Shown here: piece by piece, positions 25,846 through 34,779 of the stretch
Position numbering within the stretch: position 1 is the stretch's first letter
How the letters are laid out: every line of letters begins with the position of its first letter
NCBI GenBank assembly: GCA_963781775.1
Contig: CAWAHE010000003.1
Span: 124,001 to 188,000 of the forward strand
DNA length: 64,000 nucleotides
Source: CAVSRC01 sp963781775
Lineage (GTDB): Bacteria; Pseudomonadota; Alphaproteobacteria; Rhizobiales; Kaistiaceae
Direction of reading: 5' to 3'
Made by a program: the position numbers and the translations under genes
The notes under the pieces: generated by a model
Told to the model about the DNA's origin: nothing
Seen by the model: only the letters and a program-made list of their open reading frames with translations
Database searches by the model: none

Positions 25846-26817
25846 TTACGGCTGGCCGGGCCTGGCGCCGGTGGCTGGTCTTGCTGGAACCCTGCCGCCT
25901 TCTGATCCCGCGCCGCTGACCGGCTTCGTGAACAGGGCAATCACGTCCGGCTGAGCCTCGCGGATCTTCTTCTCGAGGTTCGCCGTCGTGCGCTCGACGT
26001 CGGCGGAGGTCAGGCTGTCATCGAAATCGAGATCGAGCGCGGCGACGATCTGGTCGGGCGCCAGATGGACGGTGATGAGATTGGAGGCGCCTAGGATTCC
26101 GGGCTCGGCCTGCGCGATCGCCAGCAACTGGTCGCGGACGCGCCGGCGCGCGGGCTCGCCTATCAGCAGGCTCTTGCTCTCCCGAGCGAGGAAGATGGCC
26201 GTTACGGCCAGGATGCAGCCGATGCCGATGGAGGCGACGCCGTCCAGAACCGGCGCATCGAAATGCACCGCTCCGAACGTGCCGAGGAAGGCGATGGCGA
26301 TGCCGGCGAGGGCGGCGGAATCCTCGAACAGGACGATGAACGACGTCGGATCCTTGCTGCGCGCCACGGCTTCCAGATGGCTCGCCGATCCGCGCATCGG
26401 TTCGAACGCCCGGAAGGCGATGAACCAGCTTGCCCCTTCGAAGAGGGCCGATAGGCCGAGGACGATGTAGTTGACGTGGGGGTTCTCGATCGGCGTCGGC
26501 TTGAGGACGTGAGAGACGCCCTCGTAGAAGGAGACGCCGGCGCCGAGCGAGAAGATCAGCAACGCGACGATGAAACTCCAGAAGTAGAGTTCCCGGCCGT
26601 GACCCAGCGGATGATCCTCGTCGGCCGGCCGGGCGGCGCGGCGGATGCCGTAGATGAGCAGAATCTGGTTGCCGGTGTCGACCAGGGAATGCACGCCCTC
26701 GCTCAGCATGGCCGAACTGCCGGTGATGGACGCGGCGACGAATTTGGTGATCGCGACCAGCAGGTTGCCGGCGAGTGCGGCGTAGATGACCGTGTTGGTA
26801 GAGTGGCTTGAAGCCAT
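25846..26817 (-). CDS. cation diffusion facilitator (CDF) family transporter
   Basis: A 323-residue inner-membrane protein with about six transmembrane segments and a cytoplasmic C-terminal domain, typical of CDF divalent metal exporters. The TM2 metal site is H-S-L-V-D-T-G-N-Q and the TM5 site is F-E-D-S-A-A-L-A-G; the TM5 motif therefore differs from the H-x-x-x-D of zinc-type ZitB and resembles the SLC30A9-like branch. Metal specificity cannot be assigned. The C-terminus ends in a Pro/Ala/Gly-rich tail of ~20 residues. ATG 26817 is used because the longer frame upstream has no family match. Confidence 0.88.
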   Translation of the reverse strand: MASSHSTNTVIYAALAGNLLVAITKFVAASITGSSAMLSEGVHSLVDTGNQILLIYGIRRAARPADEDHPLGHGRELYFWSFIVALLIFSLGAGVSFYEGVSHVLKPTPIENPHVNYIVLGLSALFEGASWFIAFRAFEPMRGSASHLEAVARSKDPTSFIVLFEDSAALAGIAIAFLGTFGAVHFDAPVLDGVASIGIGCILAVTAIFLARESKSLLIGEPARRRVRDQLLAIAQAEPGILGASNLITVHLAPDQIVAALDLDFDDSLTSADVERTTANLEKKIREAQPDVIALFTKPVSGAGSEGGRVPARPATGARPGQP

Positions 26818-27020
26818 GGCCCGGTCTCCGGTTCCGGAGTGCGATCTGCCGTCAGCGGACAGTCGTTGCCGATTCAGGCCCTCACGGCAACGTCGGCCAC
26901 CTTTGGCTGTTCCAGCCGGCGCCCACCCGCGGGGCCACAATTTGACACAAACCCGCCCTTCCAAAGCCATGTCGCCATGGCGGATTGGCCCCAGCCGGGG
27001 GCCGGGCGTTGAGTATCAAG

Positions 27021-27061
27021 GTGCCCCGGTGAGAGCCGGGTGGGGCACTGGGCAACAGCCC
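27021..27061 (-). other. structured segment after the ThuA gene
   Basis: GTGCCCC (27021-27027) pairs with GGGGCAC (27042-27048) around an inner CGG/CCG pair, and a GGGC/GCCC hairpin follows at 27050-27061. It is downstream of the ThuA stop on the minus strand. There is no T-run, so a terminator role is only a guess. In the rest of 26818-27107 I see no gene. Confidence 0.3.
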
Positions 27062-27107
27062 CCTCGGCTCGCTATCGCGGCGGCAGGTCTGGTGTCGTGA
27101 CCGGGGT

Positions 27108-27749
27108 TTAGCGCGCTGCCCAGAGCAGGCCGCGCTTGAGCATCGTCCGCATCTCCGGCACCTCGAATTCCTTGGTGACGTGGCCGAGCGACGAATAGAA
27201 GACGCGGCCTTTGCCGTGATGCCGCTTCCACACCACGGGCATGACGACGCCCTCGATCCAGGGGGCGTGCTCGCCGGTGAAGGTGGTGGTCGCCAGAACT
27301 TCGTTCGACGGGTCGACGTGCATGTAGTACTGCTCGGACCGGTAAGCGAAATCCTCGATCCCCTGCGTAATCGGATCGTCGGGCTTCACGATGTTGACCC
27401 GGTAGTCGATGATGTTTCCCGGGTGGGCGACCCATTGCCCGCCGCACATGAACTGGTAGTTCACGGCGTCGCGGAAGGCGTCGCACATGCCGCCGTGATA
27501 GCCGGCGAAGCCGACGCCTCCACGCACCGCCTTTTCGAGATTGTCGAGCTCTTCCTTCTCGATCTTTGACATCGTGTAGATCGGGACGATCAGGCTCATG
27601 TCGGCGATCGCCGGATCGGCGAAAGCCTCGGTCGTGTTCTCGATGTAGACCTTGAAGTCCTCCTCTTCGAGCATGCCCGCGACGATGTGGGCGCCTTGCT
27701 CGGGTTCGTGGCCGCTCCAGCCGCCCCAGACGATCATTGCCTCACGCAT
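27108..27749 (-). CDS. ThuA domain protein (trehalose-utilisation-like)
   Basis: A 213-residue ThuA-like protein, a glutamine-amidotransferase-like fold found in carbohydrate loci (ThuA in Sinorhizobium helps catabolise trehalose). It shows W-G-G-W-S-G-H-E near the start, G-V-G-F-A-G-Y-H-G-G-M in the middle and F-Y-S-S-L-G-H near the C-terminus. The catalytic Cys of true amidotransferases is not in its usual place. It is the last gene of a unit transcribed leftwards with the Gfo/Idh/MocA and GH3 genes, pointing to sugar metabolism. Confidence 0.88.
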   Translation of the reverse strand: MREAMIVWGGWSGHEPEQGAHIVAGMLEEEDFKVYIENTTEAFADPAIADMSLIVPIYTMSKIEKEELDNLEKAVRGGVGFAGYHGGMCDAFRDAVNYQFMCGGQWVAHPGNIIDYRVNIVKPDDPITQGIEDFAYRSEQYYMHVDPSNEVLATTTFTGEHAPWIEGVVMPVVWKRHHGKGRVFYSSLGHVTKEFEVPEMRTMLKRGLLWAAR

Positions 27750-27783
27750 TTGAATTCTTCCTCCGCAGATACGCTGTGTCGGG

Positions 27784-28884
27784 TTAGTCGAACTGGCCGT
27801 TGGCGAGTCCGGCCGGAATCATCGCCGGCCGTTCCGGCCGGCTTTCGATCGTGATGTGGGTGCCGGAGTTGGAGGAGCGCTGAAACGCTTCCATGACCTC
27901 GAGCACGTGGAAGGCCAGCGCTCCGCTCGCCCGATGTGGGCGGCCCGAGCGGATGGCGTGGGCCATGTCGGCGACGCCGATGATGCGGAAATTGCCGTTA
28001 GCGTAAGGATGGACCGTCGGCACTGCCCGCCAGTTCGCCATGGCGGCAGTCGCCGTCTCGATCTGGCCGCCGAAATTGTTCGGATCGGGAACCGAAATGG
28101 CGCCCTCGCTGCCGTATATCTCGATCGGCCGGTGGTCGTGCCGTGCGATGTCGAAGCTCATTACCATGGTGACGATCGCACCGGACACGAATTCCAGCGT
28201 GCCGGCAACGTGGGTGGCGACTTCGACGGGGACCTTGGTGCCCTTGAGAGGTTCGCTAGTGACCAGACGCTCGCTGCGCAGGCGCGAAGTCATGCCGGCT
28301 ACGCGTTTCACCGGTCCGAGCAGGTTGACCAGGCTCGTGATGTAGTAGGGACCCATGTCGAGCATCGGCCCGCCGCCGCGAAGATAGTAGAAGCCCGGGT
28401 TTGGATGCCAGCGCTCGTGGCCGGCAGTTCCGAAGGTCGCTGTGCCGCCGATCGGCTGGCCAATGGCGCCTTCGTCGATCAACTTGCGGCTGGTCTGTTG
28501 GCCGCCTCCCAGGAACGTGTCGGGCGCGGAGCCGACCCGGAGGTTCTTCGCCTTGGCGGCGTCGAGAAGGGTCTTCGCCTCCTCGACCGTGATCCCGAGC
28601 GGCTTCTCCGAGTGGACATGCTTGCCGGCTTCGATCGCCTTGAGGCCAACTTCGACATGGGCGAGAGGGACGGTGAGGTTGACGACGATATCGATGTCGG
28701 GATCGGCCAGTAGCGCCGCCACGCTCTTCACCGGCAGGCCATATTCGGCGCCACGCGCCTCGGCCACCTTCTGGTTCATATCCGCGATAGCGCGAATCTG
28801 GAGGATGGGGAACACCTTGGCCGCCGTGAGGTAGGCGCCGCTGATATTGCCGCATCCGATGATGCCGATGCCGACGGGATCCAC
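27784..28884 (-). CDS. Gfo/Idh/MocA family oxidoreductase
   Basis: A 366-residue NAD(P)-dependent sugar or polyol dehydrogenase. The Rossmann motif is G-I-I-G-C-G-N-I-S-G at the N-terminus; the E-K-P-L-G-I motif with the catalytic-type lysine sits near residue 95; the C-terminal half is the alpha/beta substrate domain with G-G-G-P-M-L-D-M-G-P-Y-Y-I. Substrate is unknown but the neighbours (GH3 glycosidase, ThuA, sugar ABC genes) suggest oxidation of a sugar or glycoside, as in 3-keto-glycoside pathways. About 30 bases separate it from each neighbour, consistent with one operon. Confidence 0.92.
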   Translation of the reverse strand: MDPVGIGIIGCGNISGAYLTAAKVFPILQIRAIADMNQKVAEARGAEYGLPVKSVAALLADPDIDIVVNLTVPLAHVEVGLKAIEAGKHVHSEKPLGITVEEAKTLLDAAKAKNLRVGSAPDTFLGGGQQTSRKLIDEGAIGQPIGGTATFGTAGHERWHPNPGFYYLRGGGPMLDMGPYYITSLVNLLGPVKRVAGMTSRLRSERLVTSEPLKGTKVPVEVATHVAGTLEFVSGAIVTMVMSFDIARHDHRPIEIYGSEGAISVPDPNNFGGQIETATAAMANWRAVPTVHPYANGNFRIIGVADMAHAIRSGRPHRASGALAFHVLEVMEAFQRSSNSGTHITIESRPERPAMIPAGLANGQFD

Positions 28885-28915
28885 GTGTTGTCTCCGTTAT
28901 TTTCGTTGTGTCAGA

Positions 28916-31117
28916 TCAGTTCGCTTTGGCTGCGTGCGACGACGCGACGCGAAAGCGTGCGGTAAGCGGGTTTCCATCGTGTGCGTGCCGGGCGACGAGC
29001 ACCTCGTAATCGATCTCCTCGTGCACCCAGCCGGTCGTCTCATCGTAGTAGGCCAGCGCATCGGCAGGAACGCTCAGTCGCACGCTGCGTGTTTCGCCGG
29101 GAGCAAGGCTGAGCCGGGCGAACGCCTTCAGTTCGCGCGGCGCTCGCGCGACGCGTGAGCCGATCGCCGAAACGTAGAGCTGCACGACATCATCGCCTGC
29201 CATCTTGCCAGTGTTGGAGACGTCAACCGTGACCTCCATTGCTTCACCGGGCGTCAGCGTATTCCGGGCAAGGCGGAGGTTGGTGCAGGCGAATGTCGTG
29301 TAGCTCAGTCCAAATCCGAACGGGAACGCCGGCTCGTTGCCGTCGCGCAGAAGCTTCCGGTAGCCATGCCACAGGTCGTAGGTGATCGCTTTTGCGTCAC
29401 GGTCGAAGAACGGCAGCTGATCGGCGGACGTGGGGAATGTGCAGGGCAGGCGGCCGCTCGGATTGACCTTACCGGTCAGGATGTCCGCAAGCGCGTGACC
29501 ACCTTCCATGCCTGGATACCAGAGCATGACGATTGCAGGCACCTTGTGGCGCCACGCTTCCATGATGACGGCACTGCCCGCCATCACCGCGACGATGGTG
29601 CGCGGGTTGGCGGCGGCCACGGCTGCGATAAGCGTCTCGTCCTGGGGTCGGAGCGCGAGGCTCAGCCGGTCGCCGCCGGGCGAGAACCCGCTTTCGGCCA
29701 TGCCGCTGACCAGCTTGTCGGCGAATGCCCGGGTGTCCGCATCCGGCGGCGGGAACATGGCGGCATAAGGCTGAAGCTGATTGGGCGGAATATATTCACC
29801 CTCGTCGGCGTGGGTGTAGCCGACGACGACCAGGACGATGTCGGCCTCGGCGGCCAAACGTGCCGCGCTCTGCGCGTCGCTGCCGTCGTCGTGGGTAATT
29901 GTGGCCCGATTGCCGAGTGCCGCGCGCAGGCCGGCCAGAGGTGTCACCACGTCGTCGGGATGGGTGTTGCTCGACCCGCCGTCGCCGGTATTGGGCACGT
30001 CCGCGAGACGCCCGACAACCGCGATGCGCCCGGTTCCGGCGATCGGAAGCAGGCCGCCCTCGTTCTTCAGCAGGACGATGCTCTTGTCAGCAACCTCCCG
30101 CGCGATCTTGCGATGTGCCGCGCAGCCGACGACCTCGCGGCGGTATTCGGCCGGATCCCGGCCCTGGCCGAAGCGCACCTGCTGACGCAGAATGCGGCGG
30201 CAGGCGTCATCGACCCGTTCTTTCGGAACCTCTCCGCGCTCGATCAGGCCCTTCAGGTGCTGCGCATAGAACGTCGCGAATGGCATCTCGACGTCCTGGC
30301 CCGCCAGCGCCGCCTTCTTTGCATCGCGCATGCCGGTGATGAAGTCGGTCACCGTGAAGCCCTGGAAGTCCCACATGCCCTTGAGGATATCAGCGATGAG
30401 TTGCGAGTTCTGGCCGGCCCATTCGCCATTGACCTTGTTGTAGGACGTCATCACGGAAGCGACACCGGCATCCACGACGCGCTTGAAGTGCGGCAGGTAG
30501 ACCTCATGCAGAGTTCGTGCGTCCGCGGTCACATCAACGTCCTGACGCGCATTTTCCATTGAGTTGAGAGCGAAATGCTTCACGCAGGCCATGACGTGGT
30601 TCTGCACACCGGTGGCGAGCGCGGCGCCCATTTCGCCGAGATGGATCGAATCCTCCCCATACGTCTCCTGCGCCCGGCCCCACGCCGGGTGGCGGAGGAG
30701 GTTGATGCAGACACCGCCGAAATAATTGCCGCCGAGCGCGCGAATTTCGCGGCCGATGACATCGCCGACGCGTGCTTCGAGCTCTGGATCGAAGGTCGCG
30801 CCGCGCGCCATCGACACCGGGAATGTCGTCGCACCGTCCATGACCACGCCGCGTGGCCCGTCGACGAAGCGAACGCCGGGGATACCGAGACGCGGTACGG
30901 CGCCGGCAACCCAGAACTGACGGCTGTAGCCCTGCTGCACCGACATTTGCGCAAGGCCGCGCCAAAACGGCAGGTCGCCATCCATGAGTCCGAGCTTCTC
31001 GTCGAAGGTGAGCTTGCCGAGGAGATCGTCGGTCCGCTGCGCGATCGCGGCGGGGGAAAGGGGCGCTTGCGTTTCGAGCGCGCCGAACGCGGCTGATGCT
31101 GACGGCGATGACGTCAT
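28916..31117 (-). CDS. glycoside hydrolase family 3 (beta-glucosidase-type)
   Basis: A 733-residue GH3 enzyme that would release terminal beta-linked glucose or xylose. The N-terminal (TIM-barrel) domain has R-F-V-D-G-P-R-G-V, K-H-F-A-L-N-S-M-E and the nucleophile Asp258 in T-V-T-D-F-I-T-G, where an F follows the Asp instead of the usual W. The C-terminal domain (L-L-K-N-E-G-G-L-L-P) and a fibronectin-like tail (F-G-F-G-L-S-Y-T-T-F, then V-D-V-S-N-T-G) are complete; no PA14 insert. There is no signal peptide, so it acts in the cytoplasm on imported glycosides. Its ATG overlaps the stop of the ROK gene (ATGA). Confidence 0.93.
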   Translation of the reverse strand: MTSSPSASAAFGALETQAPLSPAAIAQRTDDLLGKLTFDEKLGLMDGDLPFWRGLAQMSVQQGYSRQFWVAGAVPRLGIPGVRFVDGPRGVVMDGATTFPVSMARGATFDPELEARVGDVIGREIRALGGNYFGGVCINLLRHPAWGRAQETYGEDSIHLGEMGAALATGVQNHVMACVKHFALNSMENARQDVDVTADARTLHEVYLPHFKRVVDAGVASVMTSYNKVNGEWAGQNSQLIADILKGMWDFQGFTVTDFITGMRDAKKAALAGQDVEMPFATFYAQHLKGLIERGEVPKERVDDACRRILRQQVRFGQGRDPAEYRREVVGCAAHRKIAREVADKSIVLLKNEGGLLPIAGTGRIAVVGRLADVPNTGDGGSSNTHPDDVVTPLAGLRAALGNRATITHDDGSDAQSAARLAAEADIVLVVVGYTHADEGEYIPPNQLQPYAAMFPPPDADTRAFADKLVSGMAESGFSPGGDRLSLALRPQDETLIAAVAAANPRTIVAVMAGSAVIMEAWRHKVPAIVMLWYPGMEGGHALADILTGKVNPSGRLPCTFPTSADQLPFFDRDAKAITYDLWHGYRKLLRDGNEPAFPFGFGLSYTTFACTNLRLARNTLTPGEAMEVTVDVSNTGKMAGDDVVQLYVSAIGSRVARAPRELKAFARLSLAPGETRSVRLSVPADALAYYDETTGWVHEEIDYEVLVARHAHDGNPLTARFRVASSHAAKAN

Positions 31118-32310
31118 GCCGGGAACTGCTGCGGCCGGGCCGGGCCGGTGGAACTCCACGGCGCACCGTAGAGGTCGCGCAGCGACATGGCGGCGGCGCC
31201 GCGTGCCCAGATGTCGTCGCCGAAATCGCGCACCACGATCATCGCCACATCCGCGAGACTGGGAGGCGTGAAGCGCAGCACGGCCGCGCGGAGCGGGGTC
31301 AGCAGCCGGTGGCTCGTCGACAAGGCCGAGCCGGTCAGAATGACCTTGGGGGGCGCGAAGAGTGTGATCAGGTTGGCGATGGCGAAGCCAAGGGCGTCGC
31401 CGGCAAGCTGCATCGCCGCGCCGCCGACGTCGTTGGCGAGCGTCGTGTGGCCAGTCCCGCCATTCCCGAGCAGGGCAGGACGGGGCACGGCATCGTCCTC
31501 CGCCATGGCGTCCGAGATGAGGTCCAGAAGCCGGGTGGGCAGGCTGTCGGCATCGGGCAGATGGACGAGGAAGTCGCCGAGATCGGGGCTCAATCCATCG
31601 GCGCCGCGAAACAGTTCGCCGCGATGCATGATGCCGAGGCCAAGATTGTGCTCGACGCTGACGACAAGAAAATCGTCCAGGCCAATGCCGTGACCGAACC
31701 AATGCTCGGCGAGCGCGACCAGATTTACGTCGCTGTCGACGGTGACGGCGATGCCGAGCCGCGCCGAGACTTCCTCACCGAATGGGACGTCGCGCTCACG
31801 AAAAATAGGACTCTGCCGGCAGCGGCCCGATGAACTTTCGACCACGCCCGGCAAGCCGACGCACACGCCGTTGATGGCCTTCATCGTGAGGCCGGCGTCG
31901 GCGACGCAGCGGCGCACACCGTCCTCGACGAGGTCGGCGATGACGGCGACCGGCTGACGATCGACGCGTATCGGCAGCGACAGCGTCTTGACCACGTCGG
32001 CGCGGAAATTGGTGACCGCGACCGTGATCTGATCGGGCGCGAGCCTTGCGCCGACCACGGACGCAGCATCCGGATTGAGCTCCAGCATGACTCGCGGCCG
32101 CCCGCGTGTCGTATCGCGAACGGCGCCGACCGCGCGGGGGACGATCAGCCCGTCGTCGAGCAGGGCGCTGGTAATTGCCGAAACGGTCGTTGGGCTGAGA
32201 TCGGTCCGGGCGGCGATCTCCACGCGCGAGATCGGGCCAAACCGCCGAATCGCATCCATCACGTGGAAGCGATTGATCGCACGCATAAATTCCGGATCAG
32301 CGGTCTTCAT
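31114..32310 (-). CDS. ROK family transcriptional regulator (NagC/XylR type)
   Basis: A 398-residue regulator with an N-terminal winged helix (residues ~15-70: I-S-R-V-E-I-A-A-R-T-D-L-S-P-T-T-V) and a C-terminal ROK domain that senses a sugar. The kinase-like D-S-D-V-N-L motif is partly kept, but the Cys-rich zinc motif (CxCGxxGC) of ROK proteins is missing. That suggests sugar sensing without kinase activity. It is the first gene of the leftward unit and overlaps the GH3 gene, and its promoter region faces that of the ABC transporter genes, so it probably controls both sides. Confidence 0.88.
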   Translation of the reverse strand: MKTADPEFMRAINRFHVMDAIRRFGPISRVEIAARTDLSPTTVSAITSALLDDGLIVPRAVGAVRDTTRGRPRVMLELNPDAASVVGARLAPDQITVAVTNFRADVVKTLSLPIRVDRQPVAVIADLVEDGVRRCVADAGLTMKAINGVCVGLPGVVESSSGRCRQSPIFRERDVPFGEEVSARLGIAVTVDSDVNLVALAEHWFGHGIGLDDFLVVSVEHNLGLGIMHRGELFRGADGLSPDLGDFLVHLPDADSLPTRLLDLISDAMAEDDAVPRPALLGNGGTGHTTLANDVGGAAMQLAGDALGFAIANLITLFAPPKVILTGSALSTSHRLLTPLRAAVLRFTPPSLADVAMIVVRDFGDDIWARGAAAMSLRDLYGAPWSSTGPARPQQFPA

Positions 32311-32433
32311 TCTAACATGTCCGCAGTGCCGGAAAGCATGACAACGTTTCTCCGGGTTCGCGATTAAATCCCCGTCAGACCCGCGAGTGTCAATGGCGAG
32401 GACCGCAAAAAGGGCCGCTTGGCCGAATCCCGC

Positions 32434-32486
32434 TTGACATTGAAGGGCGCCCGACGACAGATTTAATTCGGCATCAAAAATAATAA
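32434..32486 (+). promoter_or_regulatory. candidate promoter/operator of the sugar ABC operon
   Basis: A consensus TTGACA at 32434-32439 is followed 18 nt later by CAGATT, a weak -10. The next ~28 bases are unusually AT-rich for this genome and form an imperfect palindrome (ATT..TT.G....C.AA..AAT) centred near 32472, where a ROK regulator could bind. It lies 45-100 nt before the binding-protein start. Confidence 0.35.
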
Positions 32487-32532
32487 CGTCGGCCGCATTC
32501 GACTAGGGGAAATTCCAAAGGGAGGAATGGAA

Positions 32533-33789
32533 ATGCTGAAGAAAACTCTATTGGGCGCCGGATTCGGTCTGGCGCTATTGGCTGGCCCTGCGCTGGCTGA
32601 GGACACGACCGTCCACCTCATGTTCAACTCGGGTGCTCAAGTCGAGGCCGTATGGCGCGCCATGGCCGATGACTTCGAGGCCGCGAATCCCGGCGTGAAG
32701 GTCGACATCAACGCCTCGCTCGAGAATGAGGCCTACAAGGCCAAGCTGCCCACGCTGCTGCAATCCAAGGATCGTCCGGACGTCATCTACAGCTGGGCGG
32801 GCGGCGTGATGGAAGACCAGGTCAAGGCTGGCTTCATCAAGGACATCTCCAGCGCGAAGCCTGAGCTTGAAAAGCTCGTCGCAAACGGCCCGCTCGGCGC
32901 CTACGAGTTGGACGGCAAGCTCTACGGTGCTCCGCTCCAGCTCAGCCTCGTTGGTACTTGGTACAACAAGGACCTGACCGACAAGGCCGGCGTCGACATG
33001 ACCAAGATCGCGACCTGGGAGGACTTCATCGCGGCGGTGAAGAAGATCAAGGCCGCCGGCATCACGCCACTGATCATGGGTGGCGGCGACAAGTGGCCGA
33101 TGCACTTCATCTATTCCTACCTGATCATGCGCATTGGCGGCCCGGACGTCCTGAAGAACGCGAAAGCGGGCAAGGATGGCGGCTTTGAGAACCCGGCTTT
33201 CATCGAGGCTGGCAAGAAACTCAAGGAACTCGCCGATCTCGAACCCTTCCAGGATGGCTGGCTTGGCATCGCTTATCCGCCGTCCGCCGGCCTCTTCGGT
33301 GACGGCAAGGGCGCGATGATCATCCAGGGCACCTGGGTGCTGAATGCGCAGGCCAGCAACGCGGCCGACAGCAAGGGTCTGGACCGCAGCAAGATTGGTC
33401 TGGCGCCGTTCCCGGTGGTTGACGGCGGCAAAGGCTCCGGCACTGACACGCTCGGTGGCGTGCAGGGCTTCCTGGTCACCAAGGATGCGCCCGATGCGGC
33501 GGTCAAGATGCTTGAGTTCTTCTCGACCCCGGCTGAGGCGAAGAAGGCGGCTGAGGATGCCGCTTACATTCCGGCCTCGATCGGCACGTCCCAGTATCTG
33601 ACCGACAAGCTGAATGCAGCCGCGGCTGATATGATCAGCAAGGGCAAGTGGCACCAGAACTTCTTCGACCAGGATCTCGGTGCCTCGGTCGGCCGCGTCA
33701 TCAACGATATGTCGGTGGCAATTGCGGCGGGCGAAGTGACGCCGGAAGAGGCGGCGAAGAATATCCAGCAGGCCTGGGACGAGCGCTAG
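32533..33789 (+). CDS. sugar ABC transporter, extracellular substrate-binding protein
   Basis: A 418-residue periplasmic binding protein of the family 1 (MalE/UgpB-like) type. Residues 1-22 form a signal peptide cleaved after A-L-A. The mature part has E-A-A-N-P-G-V-K-V-D-I, P-D-V-I-Y-S-W-A-G-G and the later G-A-M-I-I-Q-G-T-W-V-L, all typical of oligosaccharide-binding proteins. GGAGG stands 7 nt upstream of ATG 32533, which is why this start is preferred over ATG 32527, only one base after it. It is the first gene of the rightward transporter unit, and a hairpin follows it. Confidence 0.93.
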   Translation: MLKKTLLGAGFGLALLAGPALAEDTTVHLMFNSGAQVEAVWRAMADDFEAANPGVKVDINASLENEAYKAKLPTLLQSKDRPDVIYSWAGGVMEDQVKAGFIKDISSAKPELEKLVANGPLGAYELDGKLYGAPLQLSLVGTWYNKDLTDKAGVDMTKIATWEDFIAAVKKIKAAGITPLIMGGGDKWPMHFIYSYLIMRIGGPDVLKNAKAGKDGGFENPAFIEAGKKLKELADLEPFQDGWLGIAYPPSAGLFGDGKGAMIIQGTWVLNAQASNAADSKGLDRSKIGLAPFPVVDGGKGSGTDTLGGVQGFLVTKDAPDAAVKMLEFFSTPAEAKKAAEDAAYIPASIGTSQYLTDKLNAAAADMISKGKWHQNFFDQDLGASVGRVINDMSVAIAAGEVTPEEAAKNIQQAWDER

Positions 33790-33810
33790 TCCGCGCCGTA
33801 CGCAACTACG

Positions 33811-33841
33811 GGAGACCCCGACGCATGATGTCGGGGCCTCC
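33811..33841 (+). other. intercistronic stem-loop after the sugar-binding protein gene
   Basis: GGAG-A-CCCCGAC (33811-33822) pairs with GTCGGGG-C-CTCC (33830-33841) around a 7-nt loop. Such hairpins between a binding-protein gene and its permeases commonly stabilise the first message or cause partial termination, giving more binding protein than permease. Confidence 0.6.
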
Positions 33842-33876
33842 CTTACATTCGCACTATCCGGGGAGGGGCGAGCGCC

Positions 33877-34779
33877 ATGTCCGTGACGACTGCCGGCAGC
33901 GCACGCAGGTTGTCCAACACCCGTGGCGGCCTCACCACGGCGCTGATCTTTCTTCCGCCGGCACTGATCATCTTCACGATCTTCGTCATTCTGCCGATCG
34001 GCGAGTCGGCGTGGTACGGCTTCTTCAACTGGAACGGGCTCGGTCCACTCAGTCGTTTCAACGGGCTCGACAATTACGCGTCGGTGCTGACCAACAAGGT
34101 CTTCGACCGCGCATTTATCAACAACATCCTGATCATTATCGTGTCGTTGGGCATCCAGTTGCCCTTCGCGCTGGCGATGGCCGTGCTGCTCGCAGAGAAG
34201 CGATGGGGCGCGGTCACCTTCCGGATGATCTTCTTCCTGCCCTACATTCTCGCCGACGTGGCGGCCGGCCTGATCTGGGCCTTCATGCTGGACGGCAACT
34301 ACGGACTGTTCTCCGCCATCATCCAGTGGTTCGGCGGCGACGCCTATTTCCTGCTGGCGGATCGGCAATGGGCGTTCTCGGGCGTGCTGATCGTCATCCT
34401 GTGGAAGTATTTTGGCTTCCACATGATGCTTTACATCGCCGGCCTTCAGCAGATTGATCGCAACCTTTACGAAGCCGCGGCGATCGACGGCGCAAATTCC
34501 TGGCAGCGGTTCCGCTTTGTGACGCTGCCGGGGCTTGGGCCAATGATCCGCCTGTCGGTCTTCTTCTCGCTGCTCGGATCGCTCCAGTTCTTCGACATGA
34601 TCGTCGCGCTGACCAAAGGCGGCCCGCTCAATACAACTCACACGATGGTGTCGTTCCTCTACTATTTCGGCATCGGGCGCATGCGGGTCGGTTTCGGGTC
34701 CGCGGTAGGCGTCATCCTGTTCATCCTGTGCGCGACCGTTGCCTTCGGCTACAAGCGGATATTCATGAAAGATGACTGA
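33877..34779 (+). CDS. sugar ABC transporter permease, MalF type
   Basis: A 300-residue inner-membrane permease with six predicted transmembrane segments. The EAA loop that contacts the ATPase reads E-A-A-A-I-D-G-A-N-S-W-Q-R-F and is followed by V-T-L-P-G-L-G-P. It pairs with the next gene, whose start lies inside its last codons (8-nt overlap), so the two permeases are translationally coupled. Specificity is set by the binding protein upstream and remains unknown. Confidence 0.94.
   Translation: MSVTTAGSARRLSNTRGGLTTALIFLPPALIIFTIFVILPIGESAWYGFFNWNGLGPLSRFNGLDNYASVLTNKVFDRAFINNILIIIVSLGIQLPFALAMAVLLAEKRWGAVTFRMIFFLPYILADVAAGLIWAFMLDGNYGLFSAIIQWFGGDAYFLLADRQWAFSGVLIVILWKYFGFHMMLYIAGLQQIDRNLYEAAAIDGANSWQRFRFVTLPGLGPMIRLSVFFSLLGSLQFFDMIVALTKGGPLNTTHTMVSFLYYFGIGRMRVGFGSAVGVILFILCATVAFGYKRIFMKDD

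Noticed and set aside
31118..31702. N-terminal extension of the GH3 protein to 928 residues
   Set aside because: It would lie over the ROK gene in another frame, and GH3 proteins of this type begin near the ATG at 31117.
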